Positions 11,370-22,403 of a stretch of DNA of 64,000 nt are shown here, piece after piece. Below the pieces are notes generated by a model. The model ran no database searches, was not told the origin of the DNA, and saw nothing but the letters and a program-made list of their open reading frames with translations. The DNA comes from Branchiostoma floridae (Eukaryota; Chordata; Leptocardii; Amphioxiformes; Branchiostomatidae), in NCBI RefSeq assembly GCF_000003815.2, contig NC_049983.1, forward strand, positions 23,857,852 through 23,921,851, in the 5' to 3' direction. Numbering within the stretch: position 1 is the stretch's first letter; every line of letters starts with the position of its first letter. The position numbers and the translations under genes are program-made.

Positions 11370-12146
11370 CAATGGACCGATCCCGATCGAACGTCATATC
11401 GAACAAATAGAACAAGATGGAACCCCCTATTCTATTTCGAACACCTCCGTCAAAAATAGCCCCAGTTGAACATGAATGGCCAAAGAAAAATGCTATGCTA
11501 TTCTTTGTCAAAGGCTGCACCCACCGAGTATAGGTATTGTGGGCGAGAGCCACTGCATAGCATTACATTGATGGTGGGCAGGATGCACGTGTAGAGCAAG
11601 ATATGGAACTATGCACTGGCAGACTTTGTAGAAGTGTCGCATTAGTTGGTTCGTAATACAAGCTCCCTCTCCACGAGTACCTGAGCTGCTCTCTTCTTGA
11701 TTTCGACTTTATAATGAACATTAATGCAGCTGTTATGAATGCAACAAACGCAGTAGAAACCGAGTCACAAATAGATGTACCCTAGTTTTCACGTGCATCG
11801 ACCGTATGTCAGAAACCGGGCACTCCTGTCCACCAACAAGGTAATGATATGCGGTGCCTCCCGCTTTTGCTTTGATTGAAATTATAATGCCCTTACTTCA
11901 ATTTTGCAGCCCCCTCCTCAAACGACTGTGCCCAGTGGATGTAGCCTTCAACAAAGAAGTCAGGGCATTTTTTTTCGGCCCAGTCTGAGAGGATTTCAGG
12001 GTCAAAAAAGCTAAACCGAAGTCAGTCATTATTATCAGCTAAACAGCGGTGGCAGCCAGTTCTGTCCGACAAGCGCTTTTTTTGACGGAGGTGTTCAAAA
12101 TAGAGCATGATCGAACAAGGGGCGGGGCTTTGGGATCGGTCCATTG
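11370..12146. mobile_element. Non-autonomous DNA transposon with inverted ends
   Basis: The left end CAATGGACCGATCCC (11370) and the right end GGGATCGGTCCATTG (to 12146) are exact inverted repeats. The similarity goes on inward through GACGGAGGTGTTC (right) and GAACACCTCCGTC (left) to about 90 bp. The 777-bp element has no transposase ORF. No target-site duplication was clear. It interrupts DNA that is otherwise paralogous to 39100-39700. Confidence 0.65.
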
Positions 12147-12994
12147 CTCCACTCACAGACACACAAGGACCTGTCAGCCTGTTGTCTGCTATGCTCTCCT
12201 TCTAGGAGTGATTGATTACCATGAAACTCAAGAGAAACACATTGGAATCTCTAAATGGCCATAAGGAAAGCTTTCGGATATATATCCTCCAAAGCAAACA
12301 TTAGGTACCCTCTGACTACGGAAAAAAGGGAAGATACACACAGCCTCACAGGGAGTATCTCTGTAGGGTGTGTTACTCCAGTATTTTCCCAGAGTTTCTA
12401 CAAATGAACTATGCTTTGGAGTGAGTGACACTGAAAGTGAGTGTGTGCGTTCGTGTGTGCGTATTATTTTTGCATAAGGCAGAAGTTTGTCAGTAAATGT
12501 TAACTGATCCCTGGCTTAATGTGTCAGCAATATTCAAAACAAGTTTTGAAGATCGATACTTAATATACAAATATTCACCCCTGAGTTGAAGTGGCTCCCA
12601 TGTGGACTGTGACCATGCATCGGGTGATGAAAGGTCAAAGTCCCAGTCTGCATGTTTGTACCTGTTTGCTTGCTGATGTGGCAATCAGGCCGCCATGTTG
12701 TAATTTGGGATATTGCTTGTCTTTTGAGCCAATATGACTGACACCTGAACACCACCAGGGATCCCAGAAATACTTGTCTGCTAACTAAGACTACAGTCCA
12801 GGTATGGTCTTAGGGATTGTACAATATTTACCAGGGGGATGGCTGGTAAAAAATATTTTTATGGGGGAGGGCCATTGAATTACTTCTTGAGCTGGGGAAT
12901 GGCCATCCTTAGAGAAGCTTAGCCTACCAGCAAAATTTGTCCATCAAAATGTAGAAAGTGGCATTTCAGAGGGTCAAGATTTCAAAATTTCCCT
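12147..12994. other. Putative intron DNA of gene B; no gene seen
   Basis: The block at 12430-12760 is paralogous to 39420-39700 (shared GAGTTGAAGTGGCTCCCATG). The next part resembles the 1314-bp unit (TTTCAGAGGGTCAA at about 12964 and 7288). No coding sequence is supported. Confidence 0.4.
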
Positions 12995-15900
12995 GGACCT
13001 ACTTCATATGCATCTGTACCTCCCCGACCAGATCCACCTGGATCCTAATAGCGGCACCAAGATGCTTGTGTCGGACGTCAAGCGAACCTTGTACCCGGCA
13101 TCCGGGACCGGGGCCGTGAGACAGTCTCCCGCCTGGACAGATACACAGGCCGCCCGTCTTCCTGCCAGTGTCAACCAGCGGACGCCCATGAGGTGGCAAA
13201 ACGGACCTTCTTTTCCGCGCCCTGTTCCAGTTCCAGTCACGAGGTCTAGGAAGCCACCTTACCAGCCGCCCACCGTGAAACAAGCACATAGGAACACAGC
13301 GGTTGGAACAGGACAAGCTGCACCTGGCTTGTCGAAGGGAGCTAACATCGGAGTTCCCGGCCAGCTTGGACCGACGACGAGGAGCGGGGACACGGCCAGC
13401 GGTACCGGACAAGTCGTTAGGCCCGCCTGGTGGAAAGCTGGCAAGAACGGACATCCCAGCCCACAGTGGAGACAGCTAGGACACCGACTCCGTAAAGTTT
13501 GGAACATTCTTATATCTTAATACTCATATGATTCTACACCACCTTCAAGGTAATATCTGAATACTTGTTTACTGATATAATAATATAGTATAAGTCTTAC
13601 TTCTTGTAGCTGTATCTACACCTTCAATATCTTTAATTTCAAGGACATGGAGAAAAAATCTGCGCTAGTTTTTTCAAGTTGGAATATCCAAGGCAGTGTT
13701 AAGAAAAAGTTTAGCGATGTAGAGTTTTGTAATTACTTTAGAAATAGTGATATTGTCTGTATACAGGAAACCTGGGCAGACAATTATGTAGATTTTCAGT
13801 TCCCAGGGTATAGTTTGTTTAGTAGTAATAGATGTAGGAATAAGAGGGCAAAACGTAATTCGGGTGGGGTTGCGACTATTTTCAAAAGTTCGTTCAGAAA
13901 GGGGATTACAAAATTAGAGAGTAGTTCAGTCGACAGCATTTGGTGCAAACTTGACAAAAAATTCTTTGGACTCGAAAAAGACCTATACCTTTGCAACATT
14001 TATATCCCTCCCGAATCCTCAAAGTCCATACAAGTCGACCCATTTGATACATTATCCATTGATATCTGCAAATTCTCCAATCTTGGTGACATAATCATCC
14101 TAGGGGATTTCAATGCTAGAACAGGATCTGTTTTGGAAACCTATTTTAGTATTGATTCCCCGGATGACCCCCTGACAAAAGATGTTTTAGATACAAAGAA
14201 AAGGAATAATAGAGATTCTAAAGTAAACAATTACGGTAAACGCCTTATAGAATTGTGCTCGTCGGCTGATTTGACCATCTTGAATGGCAGATTCGCGGGG
14301 GATCTAAAAGGTGATTTTACATGTTATCATTATAATGGTTCAAGTGTTGTGGACTACTGCATCACTCAAAGGTCGATGTTAACCGATATACAATACATGA
14401 ATGTTAATTCTATATCGCCATTTTCCGATCACTGTCACATCTCTTTCTCATTGTCTGCAAAGCACTCTCCTCTAGTCCTGAAGGAGGATAGCCAATGTTA
14501 TAATCCTAAACCAACACAATTCATTTGGACTGACGAATCAAAACAATTATATTTAGATACTATAAACAACAAAGACACGCATTCAAAACTGAGAGATTTC
14601 TGCAACAAAACATTTCACTCGTCAGAGGAGGCCGTATCAAGCTTCACTGAAATTTTATTAGATGTTTCCAAAAGCTCTCTTAGAATAAGACGTAAGATAC
14701 AAAACAATAGAAAGACACAAATCAAAAAGAACAAAATTTGGTTTGATCAAAATTGTTGGTCCCTACGTCAAAGGGTAAAAAGATTATCTTTAGAACTGAG
14801 GAAAGAACCATGGAAACAAGAAACCAGAACGAAGTATTTCACAGCCTTGAAAGAGTACAAAAAAATTATCAAACATTCTAAACGGAATTATAAAGCCAAT
14901 CTATTACGTGATCTAGAAACATTAAATGAGAAAAACCCCAAACAATTTTGGTCATTGTTCAATACTCTTGACAAGGAAGTAAACGGCACAAAATATAACG
15001 GTAACATAGATCCTAATATCACAAGTAAAGAATGGATAGAACACTTTCAAGGATTAAATAATCTGGTAAAAAACAATGAATTTGACAGTTCTTTTGAAAA
15101 AAGTGTCACTGATTCTCTTAAACATTTAGATAAAAACGCCCAAAATTCATTAGATTACCCTTTCACGACACCAGAAATTATGACTGGTTTGAAATCACTA
15201 AAATCTGGAAAAGCATGTGGTATTGACTCTATTTCAAACGAGATGTTAAAATATGGGGCAGAAAAGATATGCGAACCACTGGTCATTCTCTTTAATACAA
15301 TCCTTTCCAACAACAAATTTCCATCTAACTGGACCACAAGTATCCTTACACCAATTTTTAAATCTGGCGACAAATCTAACGTAGATAATTATAGAGGAAT
15401 CGCCATCTCAAGCTGTCTGTCCAAATTGTTCACATTCCTTTTAAATACTCGCTTACAGAAATTCGTTGAAAGCAATTGTCTGCTAGCGGACACTCAATTC
15501 GGATTCAGAAGAAAGTGCCGAACCTCTGACAATGTATTTATCCTGAAAGCTCTTATTGAGAAATATATTGAAAAAAAGAGAGGGAAATTATATGTTTGCT
15601 TTGTTGACATGAAGAAAGCTTTTGACAGTGTATGGCGGGACGGTTTATTCTACAAATTGTTAAATCTTGGTGTTGGTGGGAAATTCTTCAATGTATTGCA
15701 ATCCATGTACCTCCATGTGAACTATACTGTCAGACTACAAAATGGTTTGTCAAGCCCCTTTGTTTCCACATGCGGAGTAAGACAAGGCTGCAATCTCAGT
15801 CCATTATTATTCAATATTTTTATTAACGACCTACCTCAATGCTTTGCTGATACATGTGACGCCGCAATTTTGAATTCTAAATCACTCAACTGTTTATCTT

Positions 15901-17510
15901 GGGCAGATGACTTAGCCTTGATCTCATTGTCGAAAGAGGGGCTTCAGAATTGTATCAATAACCTGGAATCTTATTGCAACAAATGGAAATTAAGGGTTAA
16001 TGTATCTAAAACGAAAGTACTGGTTTTTACAAAAGGTTCTATTAAGAGATTATCAAACAAATTCTATATATATGGCAAAGAAATACTAGTAACCGACAGT
16101 TATACTTACCTTGGTATTCCCCTGACTTCTTCGGGAAAGTTTAAAGCAGCCAGGAAATATTTAAAGAATAAAGCCATGAGAGCTTTATTCAAACTAAAGT
16201 CACTTTTATTCTCAGAAAAGAACATTCCAATTCACCTAGGAATGAGCCTTTTCAACAAGTTTGTACTGCCTATTTTACTGTACGGAGCCGAACTCACATG
16301 TTTTGACCAAACTTCTAAAGCAATCAAAATTATTGTATCAAAACAAATTCCAGAATCTTCACCCAAAACTGTTTTCTCTTCCTTTTTAAACAAACTCCAT
16401 CTAGAGGGAGGTCTCCCAGCAACTGTTAGGAAGAGTGTGTCTTCGGACCTCACTCATACTTACGTCATCCATTTTAAGAAAAGATCAGACAAGGATAGAC
16501 TATTGTCACTGGCATCAGGAATGAAATTAGAAAATGACAACTTCGCAATTGAAAATATACGACTTCCTTCACATACTAGTATCCCAGAATTTGACACCAT
16601 TGACATGAGTTTCCAAAAATTTTTACTCGGAGTACATGCGAAATCATCAAATGACGGCATCCGTGGTGAGTTAGGAACCTTTCCCATTTCGATCAATGCT
16701 GAGATACAATTAATTAAATACTGGCACCGTCTAGCAAACTTACCCGAAGATTCTTTACTACGTGAAGCATATGATGTTTTACTTTCCGGCGAATACGACT
16801 GGACAAATCACGTAACTGACATTCTCAACTATAATGGTTTTGGACATGTATGGACAAACCCGAGGTTGTATCATGTTAATATGCTAACCGACCAATTACG
16901 ACTCCGCTTACAGGATATATACATACAAGAATGGCATTCTTCTATCCAGAATAACTCAAAACTTTGCATTTATTCTACGCTAAAGGAAAGATACGGACAA
17001 AAGAAGTATCTTTTGAATGTACACAGTTTCGAACTTCGTAGAGCAATTACAAAGATGAGAATCAGTAGTCACAAACTAAATATAGAAGCCGGAAGATATA
17101 CTAAAATTCCCCGTGACCAGAGGTTTTGTCCATTTTGCCCAAATGAGATCGAAGACGAACGTCACTTTGTTATGGATTGTTCTCGATATAATGATAAACG
17201 CACAGAGCTGTTCACATTACTTTCCGCTTGTTCTAAAGAATTTGCTACTCTCTGTTCGATAGATAAATTCAACTACATTCTGGGAGGCGATAACCCTCAC
17301 TGTGTACAAGTAGGCAAATATATCCACGAATGTTTATACCGTAGAACTAATAGTGTTAATGACATGCTAGACCCTATATGTTGATTTAGTCATACCTATA
17401 GATATCCATATATGTGTGTTTAGTTGTACTGTAAGTAGTTGTTATACATGTAGACCTTACGAAAGTCGCTGTACTTTTGTCGTGTCAATAAAGATTGTAT
17501 ATTTTCAAAC
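12995..17510 (+). mobile_element. Non-LTR retrotransposon, 5'-truncated, with intact endonuclease-RT ORF
   Basis: The element boundaries are approximate. A GC-rich, Pro/Gly-rich 5' part (13008-13520, open for 170 codons) may be the end of an ORF1 or a 5' UTR. It is followed by an intact ORF at 13647-17384. A short 3' UTR carries AATAAAG at 17487-17493. No clear target-site duplication was found. It lies in the putative intron between the candidate 5' exon and the first coding exon of gene B. Confidence 0.9.
13647..17384 (+). CDS. Endonuclease/reverse transcriptase ORF2 of a non-LTR retrotransposon
   Basis: 1245 codons without a break. Residues 1 to about 270 are an endonuclease/exonuclease/phosphatase-type domain (SSWNIQG, CIQETW, ILGDFNARTG, FSDHCHISF). 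The middle, about 500-830, is a reverse transcriptase (SGKACGIDSIS, FGFRRKCRTSDN, FVDMKKAFDSVW, GVRQGCNLSPLLFNIFINDL). The catalytic box is WADD in SWADDLALIS instead of the usual YADD or FADD. Near the C-terminus a CPFC..DERHFVMDC pattern is a zinc-knuckle-like CCHC. It would nick target DNA and copy its own RNA there. The intact frame suggests recent activity. I do not assign a clade. Confidence 0.95.
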   Translation: MEKKSALVFSSWNIQGSVKKKFSDVEFCNYFRNSDIVCIQETWADNYVDFQFPGYSLFSSNRCRNKRAKRNSGGVATIFKSSFRKGITKLESSSVDSIWCKLDKKFFGLEKDLYLCNIYIPPESSKSIQVDPFDTLSIDICKFSNLGDIIILGDFNARTGSVLETYFSIDSPDDPLTKDVLDTKKRNNRDSKVNNYGKRLIELCSSADLTILNGRFAGDLKGDFTCYHYNGSSVVDYCITQRSMLTDIQYMNVNSISPFSDHCHISFSLSAKHSPLVLKEDSQCYNPKPTQFIWTDESKQLYLDTINNKDTHSKLRDFCNKTFHSSEEAVSSFTEILLDVSKSSLRIRRKIQNNRKTQIKKNKIWFDQNCWSLRQRVKRLSLELRKEPWKQETRTKYFTALKEYKKIIKHSKRNYKANLLRDLETLNEKNPKQFWSLFNTLDKEVNGTKYNGNIDPNITSKEWIEHFQGLNNLVKNNEFDSSFEKSVTDSLKHLDKNAQNSLDYPFTTPEIMTGLKSLKSGKACGIDSISNEMLKYGAEKICEPLVILFNTILSNNKFPSNWTTSILTPIFKSGDKSNVDNYRGIAISSCLSKLFTFLLNTRLQKFVESNCLLADTQFGFRRKCRTSDNVFILKALIEKYIEKKRGKLYVCFVDMKKAFDSVWRDGLFYKLLNLGVGGKFFNVLQSMYLHVNYTVRLQNGLSSPFVSTCGVRQGCNLSPLLFNIFINDLPQCFADTCDAAILNSKSLNCLSWADDLALISLSKEGLQNCINNLESYCNKWKLRVNVSKTKVLVFTKGSIKRLSNKFYIYGKEILVTDSYTYLGIPLTSSGKFKAARKYLKNKAMRALFKLKSLLFSEKNIPIHLGMSLFNKFVLPILLYGAELTCFDQTSKAIKIIVSKQIPESSPKTVFSSFLNKLHLEGGLPATVRKSVSSDLTHTYVIHFKKRSDKDRLLSLASGMKLENDNFAIENIRLPSHTSIPEFDTIDMSFQKFLLGVHAKSSNDGIRGELGTFPISINAEIQLIKYWHRLANLPEDSLLREAYDVLLSGEYDWTNHVTDILNYNGFGHVWTNPRLYHVNMLTDQLRLRLQDIYIQEWHSSIQNNSKLCIYSTLKERYGQKKYLLNVHSFELRRAITKMRISSHKLNIEAGRYTKIPRDQRFCPFCPNEIEDERHFVMDCSRYNDKRTELFTLLSACSKEFATLCSIDKFNYILGGDNPHCVQVGKYIHECLYRRTNSVNDMLDPIC

Positions 17511-17932
17511 AAAGTGAAGACATGGTCCTGACGTAGGCTCCCAGCTGGCTAAATGGTTTTCCCTTCGCTTCCCCCGAAGACAATTTTCCCCTCCATCCCA
17601 CACTCTACTGAATATTGTACAGTCCTTTACCTGAGTCATCATGTTGTATTTGCATGTCAACCCCATCATGTACCAGATCAAATCACTGGCTACTGGATTT
17701 TTATGAGTATTGTCTTGTGCATTGACTGTTAAACTTTGAACAGCAGTTTGACCGTCTCATTTTCTCAAGTACATAATTAGACAGTGTCATCAGTAACTTA
17801 ACAGCATTGTCAATATCATTTTTTAAGTATTACTAATTTATTTCTATGATCCAGATCTGTTTGTAAAAAAGCAAACAAGACATCTGGACACCCACCCTGC
17901 CTAACATGTTGTCCATTCTGTGTTGCCCCCAG
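17511..17932. other. Intron DNA before first coding exon of gene B
   Basis: Nothing coding is seen. It ends in the acceptor tgttgccccc-AG at 17931-17932. Confidence 0.4.
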
Positions 17933-17934
17933 AG

Positions 17935-20900
17935 ATGGACCTGAACGAGTTCTTCTGGGCTGTGAGAGAAGGTGATGTGCAGACTGTGAGGAGGGGGCTG
18001 GAGGCTGGGGTGGATGTCAACACTAAGGGAGGCTGGGAATGGGTAAGGGTACTGATATTGCATTGATCAAACTAAAGGTGGGAGTTCTGATATATCAATG
18101 TTAATTAATGTGATTAGCATTTTGATGGGATGGTAACAAACTAGCAGCAACAAGTTATTTTCAATTGGCTTTTTTATCTGCACAATATATTGTGGTGCAT
18201 ACTGTTCTCAATATTGACCATTGATTGCCTTAAACTTGATGATATGTCAACTGCTGAAAAATTATTTCAATGTACCATGTTACAAAAAAATGTCACTAAG
18301 TAATTCGAGCCAAACTGCCAACTGTATTCAACAGTGTTAGAAATAATTATGTAATTGTAACAGGAAACTGCAGACTTGTAAGATATGACATGATTTAGAG
18401 TGAGAGCATCTCTTATATGCAGAAATTTGCTGTCAACAAACAATTATTTCAGACACACCCAAAGATGAGATTTACCGTGCCTGGCACATGGTTTATCTCA
18501 AAACACCATCAAGTCTTAACTTAAGGAATTCAAGACCAACGTGAAATTGAATGTGACATGGCACAATGCCACTGATATTCACATAACATGTAATTACTGG
18601 TAAAATAAATAAAGTGAAAAGTGAAAAGTGAAAGTGCATACTGATAGCATTCAGGCATGACTTTTACAGCGAGGTTAAACTTGTCACAATGATGGACATA
18701 GCTTAGTTTGGTATTGCTACCACAAGATATGCCCTTATTCACAAGAAGAAAGGTACCAAATTACAATATACTTTGAAATCAATCTTTTTTTTTAAATTAT
18801 CATAATCTCACGCACACTCAATCACTATCTGGTTTAGCATCTGTTGTTCCCTGTCTTCCAGAGGTTAGACGTCAATTTATCTAATTTAAGCACGTTTGTG
18901 CAGTTAGTTTATTTGTCTCTGTCCAGACAGTAACCAGTTATTGTCCCAACTGTTGTTCTATCCAGTCTGACCGGACATCCCTGCATGTGGCCAGCAGGTG
19001 CGGGCAGACTGAGGTAGCAGAGTTTCTGATAAAAAAAGGGGCTGATCTGGAGGCCAGGGACGAGGTAAGTAGCTGTAACCCTGCTCTAATTTCTCCTGAC
19101 CTGTACCTGGACAATGGTGACCATGATGATGTCACAACACTCACAACATTGATAGTCATCTACTAAATTAAATGATCCCTTCCAAGAAAAAGTCTCCTTC
19201 AGAGATAAATTGACGCTATTGTTCTGGAGTAAGGTAAGTTTAAATAACTTGTATATAAAGGCATTTTGTCACTAAGTGTTTTTTCATATTCTATAAATAA
19301 ATGAATAAATATTCCTTCTGTGGCTTCCCGACCAACACACATAGACTTACTACTTGAATGTGCATAATGTACATAATCATTCCCAAACATCGCAATATTG
19401 CAGAATAATAGTAAAAGCACCAGGCCCTGTTTCAAATGTTAAAAATGGACAGTCACACTTCTGCGTTTTTTGACTTTCACCTACTAGCCAGTTGTGCATG
19501 TGGATGTCATCCAAGTCAGTGTTGTAATAAAGTAAACGTAATGCTAAGGCTACATGAATGACTATTCCATTATGTACTATCATCTACAATGTATGCACGC
19601 AGCCTTTGGTGCAGAAGATTGTGACCTTTTTATCATATTAGGTTCTTTTCGCACTCCCCATGCGCTAACCTCTGCTGCATGCTTCAAAGGCCCACATTTA
19701 AAATTTTACACAGAAGAAAACAAATACTAAGTTAAGTACTCTCTGCCATCTACCTTATCTTATCAAACCAATAATTAGAAATACTTTTGATATGATCTCT
19801 AACATTTGAAGTGATGAACAAAAATTATATTTGACGTATTCATTTCAGTCCACGTTTGCACTTTTTCATAGTTCTCCCCAAAGGATGGAATAAGGGAGGC
19901 CCTCCACTATACTCCTAGCCCAGCTCCACTATACTATTTTTGAAATCTAGTGTGTTTCTTCCCTATTTTCCTGGTTAGTTTTGCTAAAATTAATGAAAAT
20001 TCACAGATTTTTGTGCCAAGTGGCATCACTTTTCCATTTGGCATTGTCTGCAAAAACTTGTGAATGGGCAAAACAATTAGTGGTTTTGACACTTCACAAC
20101 AAAGGAATCACAACAATTTATTATACTTGTAGTATTTGACATCCTCTGTCATGCAAAATGAACACATTTTCATGAAAGCGTAGCACGTTGGTTCGGGTTA
20201 ATTTTGCCAGCCCCTCCACTATACTAAAAGATTCTGAGGAGAACCCTGCATAGCATTTTATGACAGTATACTTGTCTCTTGGCAGTCATGTTGTAACCGG
20301 TTACTGTCCAAACTGTTGTTCTATCCAGGGAAACCAGACATCCCTGCATGTGGCCAGCGAGTACGGGCAGACTGAGGTAACAGAGCTTCTGATAAAAAAT
20401 GGGGCTAAACTGGAAGCAAGGGACGAGGTAAGTAGCTACAAATGTATAACCCTGCCCTCCTTTCTACTGACCTGTACCTGGACAAAGGTGCCCATGGTAC
20501 CCCTGTCACAATACTCACAACATTAATATCAATCTACTAATTATCCCTTCCAACAAGTCTCATTCAGAGATAACCTTGACGCTTAGTTCTGGAGCAGGTG
20601 TAAATGACTTGTAAAAATGCATTTTGTCACTGAGTTTCTTTTGTATGAGAGTCTTGTACCCTGCTCCGGGACTTCCCCCTGGCACACACATATCCGCGTT
20701 ATGTAGAATAAGGATAAGTGCTTATTCACAAGAAATAGAGAGGGGCAGGAACAAAAAAACTGCCCGTTGACGACAGAACAATAATCACATGTAAATACTG
20801 TTTAAGGGAAAGCAGTGGAAGATGAACTACATTTCATTTGTCAATGTTCACATTACATTTCCGAAAGAAACAAACTTTTTCTTAAAATTTGCAAAACTTT

Positions 20901-22403
20901 CCCAAGCTTTTATCACCTCACCGACCAATAAAAATCAATCTTCTTGCTTAAGTTGTCCAACCCCTTTATATATGAAAATGTTAGACAATTCATCTCCTAC
21001 GGCATATGGAAAAGAAGTCAAACACATCAAATAGCTTATTAATAAGTAGAAAATATAGATTTAGATTAGACGTTATTCCCTTTTGATTTATCTTAATTGT
21101 CGTTTTCCTTCTTTGTTAAGTATGATTATGTATACGTATACCACTACTGCTTTACTTTGTATGCGATTGGCCCTCGGGCATGACTTTGCAATAAAGGTTA
21201 TTATTATTAGGTTCACAACTGTATTACAAAGTAGTGAAATGATCTGTTTTCAAATTGACAGTTTCATTTGTACAAACTTCCCCCACGAATTTACTGTTTT
21301 ACTTTCACTTACCGAGTCACGTGTGTGGGTGTCACCCATCAAATCAAATCAAGTCAGTGTGGTCTAGCATATGCTACATGAATGAGTCTTCCATATTTTA
21401 CCACTAAAGGCATTACAGATTCTGAAGTTTCTTTTTTACATAATGGTTACCAAGTAACAAGACCTGAACGTGTCGCCCAATGTTATGGGTTACATTTTGC
21501 AAACAATTGGTTAAGGTGGAAATAGTCTCAATGTACTGTGTTATTTTATGTAACATGTTTGTCTTATGACTCCAGGAAGACTAGCGATACATTGAATTTA
21601 CTTAACTTGAAAGTTCATCTGTGTTGGTATATATAGATGTCATTATTGAACTAGTTAAACTGTAATATCCAGCACAAAAATTTGACTCACCCAAATTTTC
21701 GACTGAACGTCACCAGTCTTTTGTATTTACATTGTACTGACTAATGCAGATCGTTTGAATTAACAAATAAAAAAAATTACGGTGTGATATCTATTTTTCT
21801 CTCTTTACAGTGATGACACATTTTTGACAAAATGCAACAATAAAGATACCATTACCACCTGGTCGACCTCTTCATGAATGAACCTGAACAGGGAAAGACA
21901 TTTCGTGTTACACAGACCACCTTTATCACTTTTCTCTGTACAGTTCGAGTCCACACCTCTGCATCTGGCTGCTGCCAGGGGCCACACCGGGACTTGTGAG
22001 CTTCTGATTCGTTCTGGAGCTGATATTACGACCAAAGATAATGTGATTTACATTTGTTTCAACTAACCTTTGTCATATTTTTTCTATGAATAGTACCCGT
22101 CCTCACCCTTACAAAATTAGGTACTCATTTTTACCTGAGTGAAGTGATGGAAGTCGTAAGTCCAATGCGTTGTAGATTACTCCACCCAATCACACATTTT
22201 TCACAAGAGACATTGCTGTGATTTTTGCTTACTTAAGTTTGTTAGTTGGCAAGCTGATTTGTTGCCTGCTTCAGCCTGAATAGACTATGAGAGATTGGTT
22301 TGTAACAGCAAGATATCAAAATGCATCTTTCATGTTAACTTTACAGGAGGGGAAGACTCCCTTGGATTATGCAAGGGATCCTGAGACTCAACGGCGCTGG
22401 AAG
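17935..22403 (+). other. Gene B ankyrin-repeat exons
   Basis: Five exons. The first encodes a capping repeat (MDLNEFFWAVREGDVQTV). Three consecutive exons are each exactly 99 bp, phase 0, and encode one 33-residue repeat each (TSLHVASRCGQTEVAEFLI; TSLHVASEYGQTEVTELLI; TPLHLAAARGHTGTCELLI). A 57-bp exon begins a last repeat (EGKTPLDYARDP). Repeats 2 and 3 also share flanking intron sequence, showing recent exon duplication. The donor after repeat 4 is GTGATT, weaker than its neighbours. The role would be protein binding. Confidence 0.9.

Noticed and set aside
13008-13520. Independent 170-codon gene upstream of the RT ORF
   Set aside because: Low-complexity, lies inside the non-LTR element, and the opposite strand is also open; better viewed as element 5' region.
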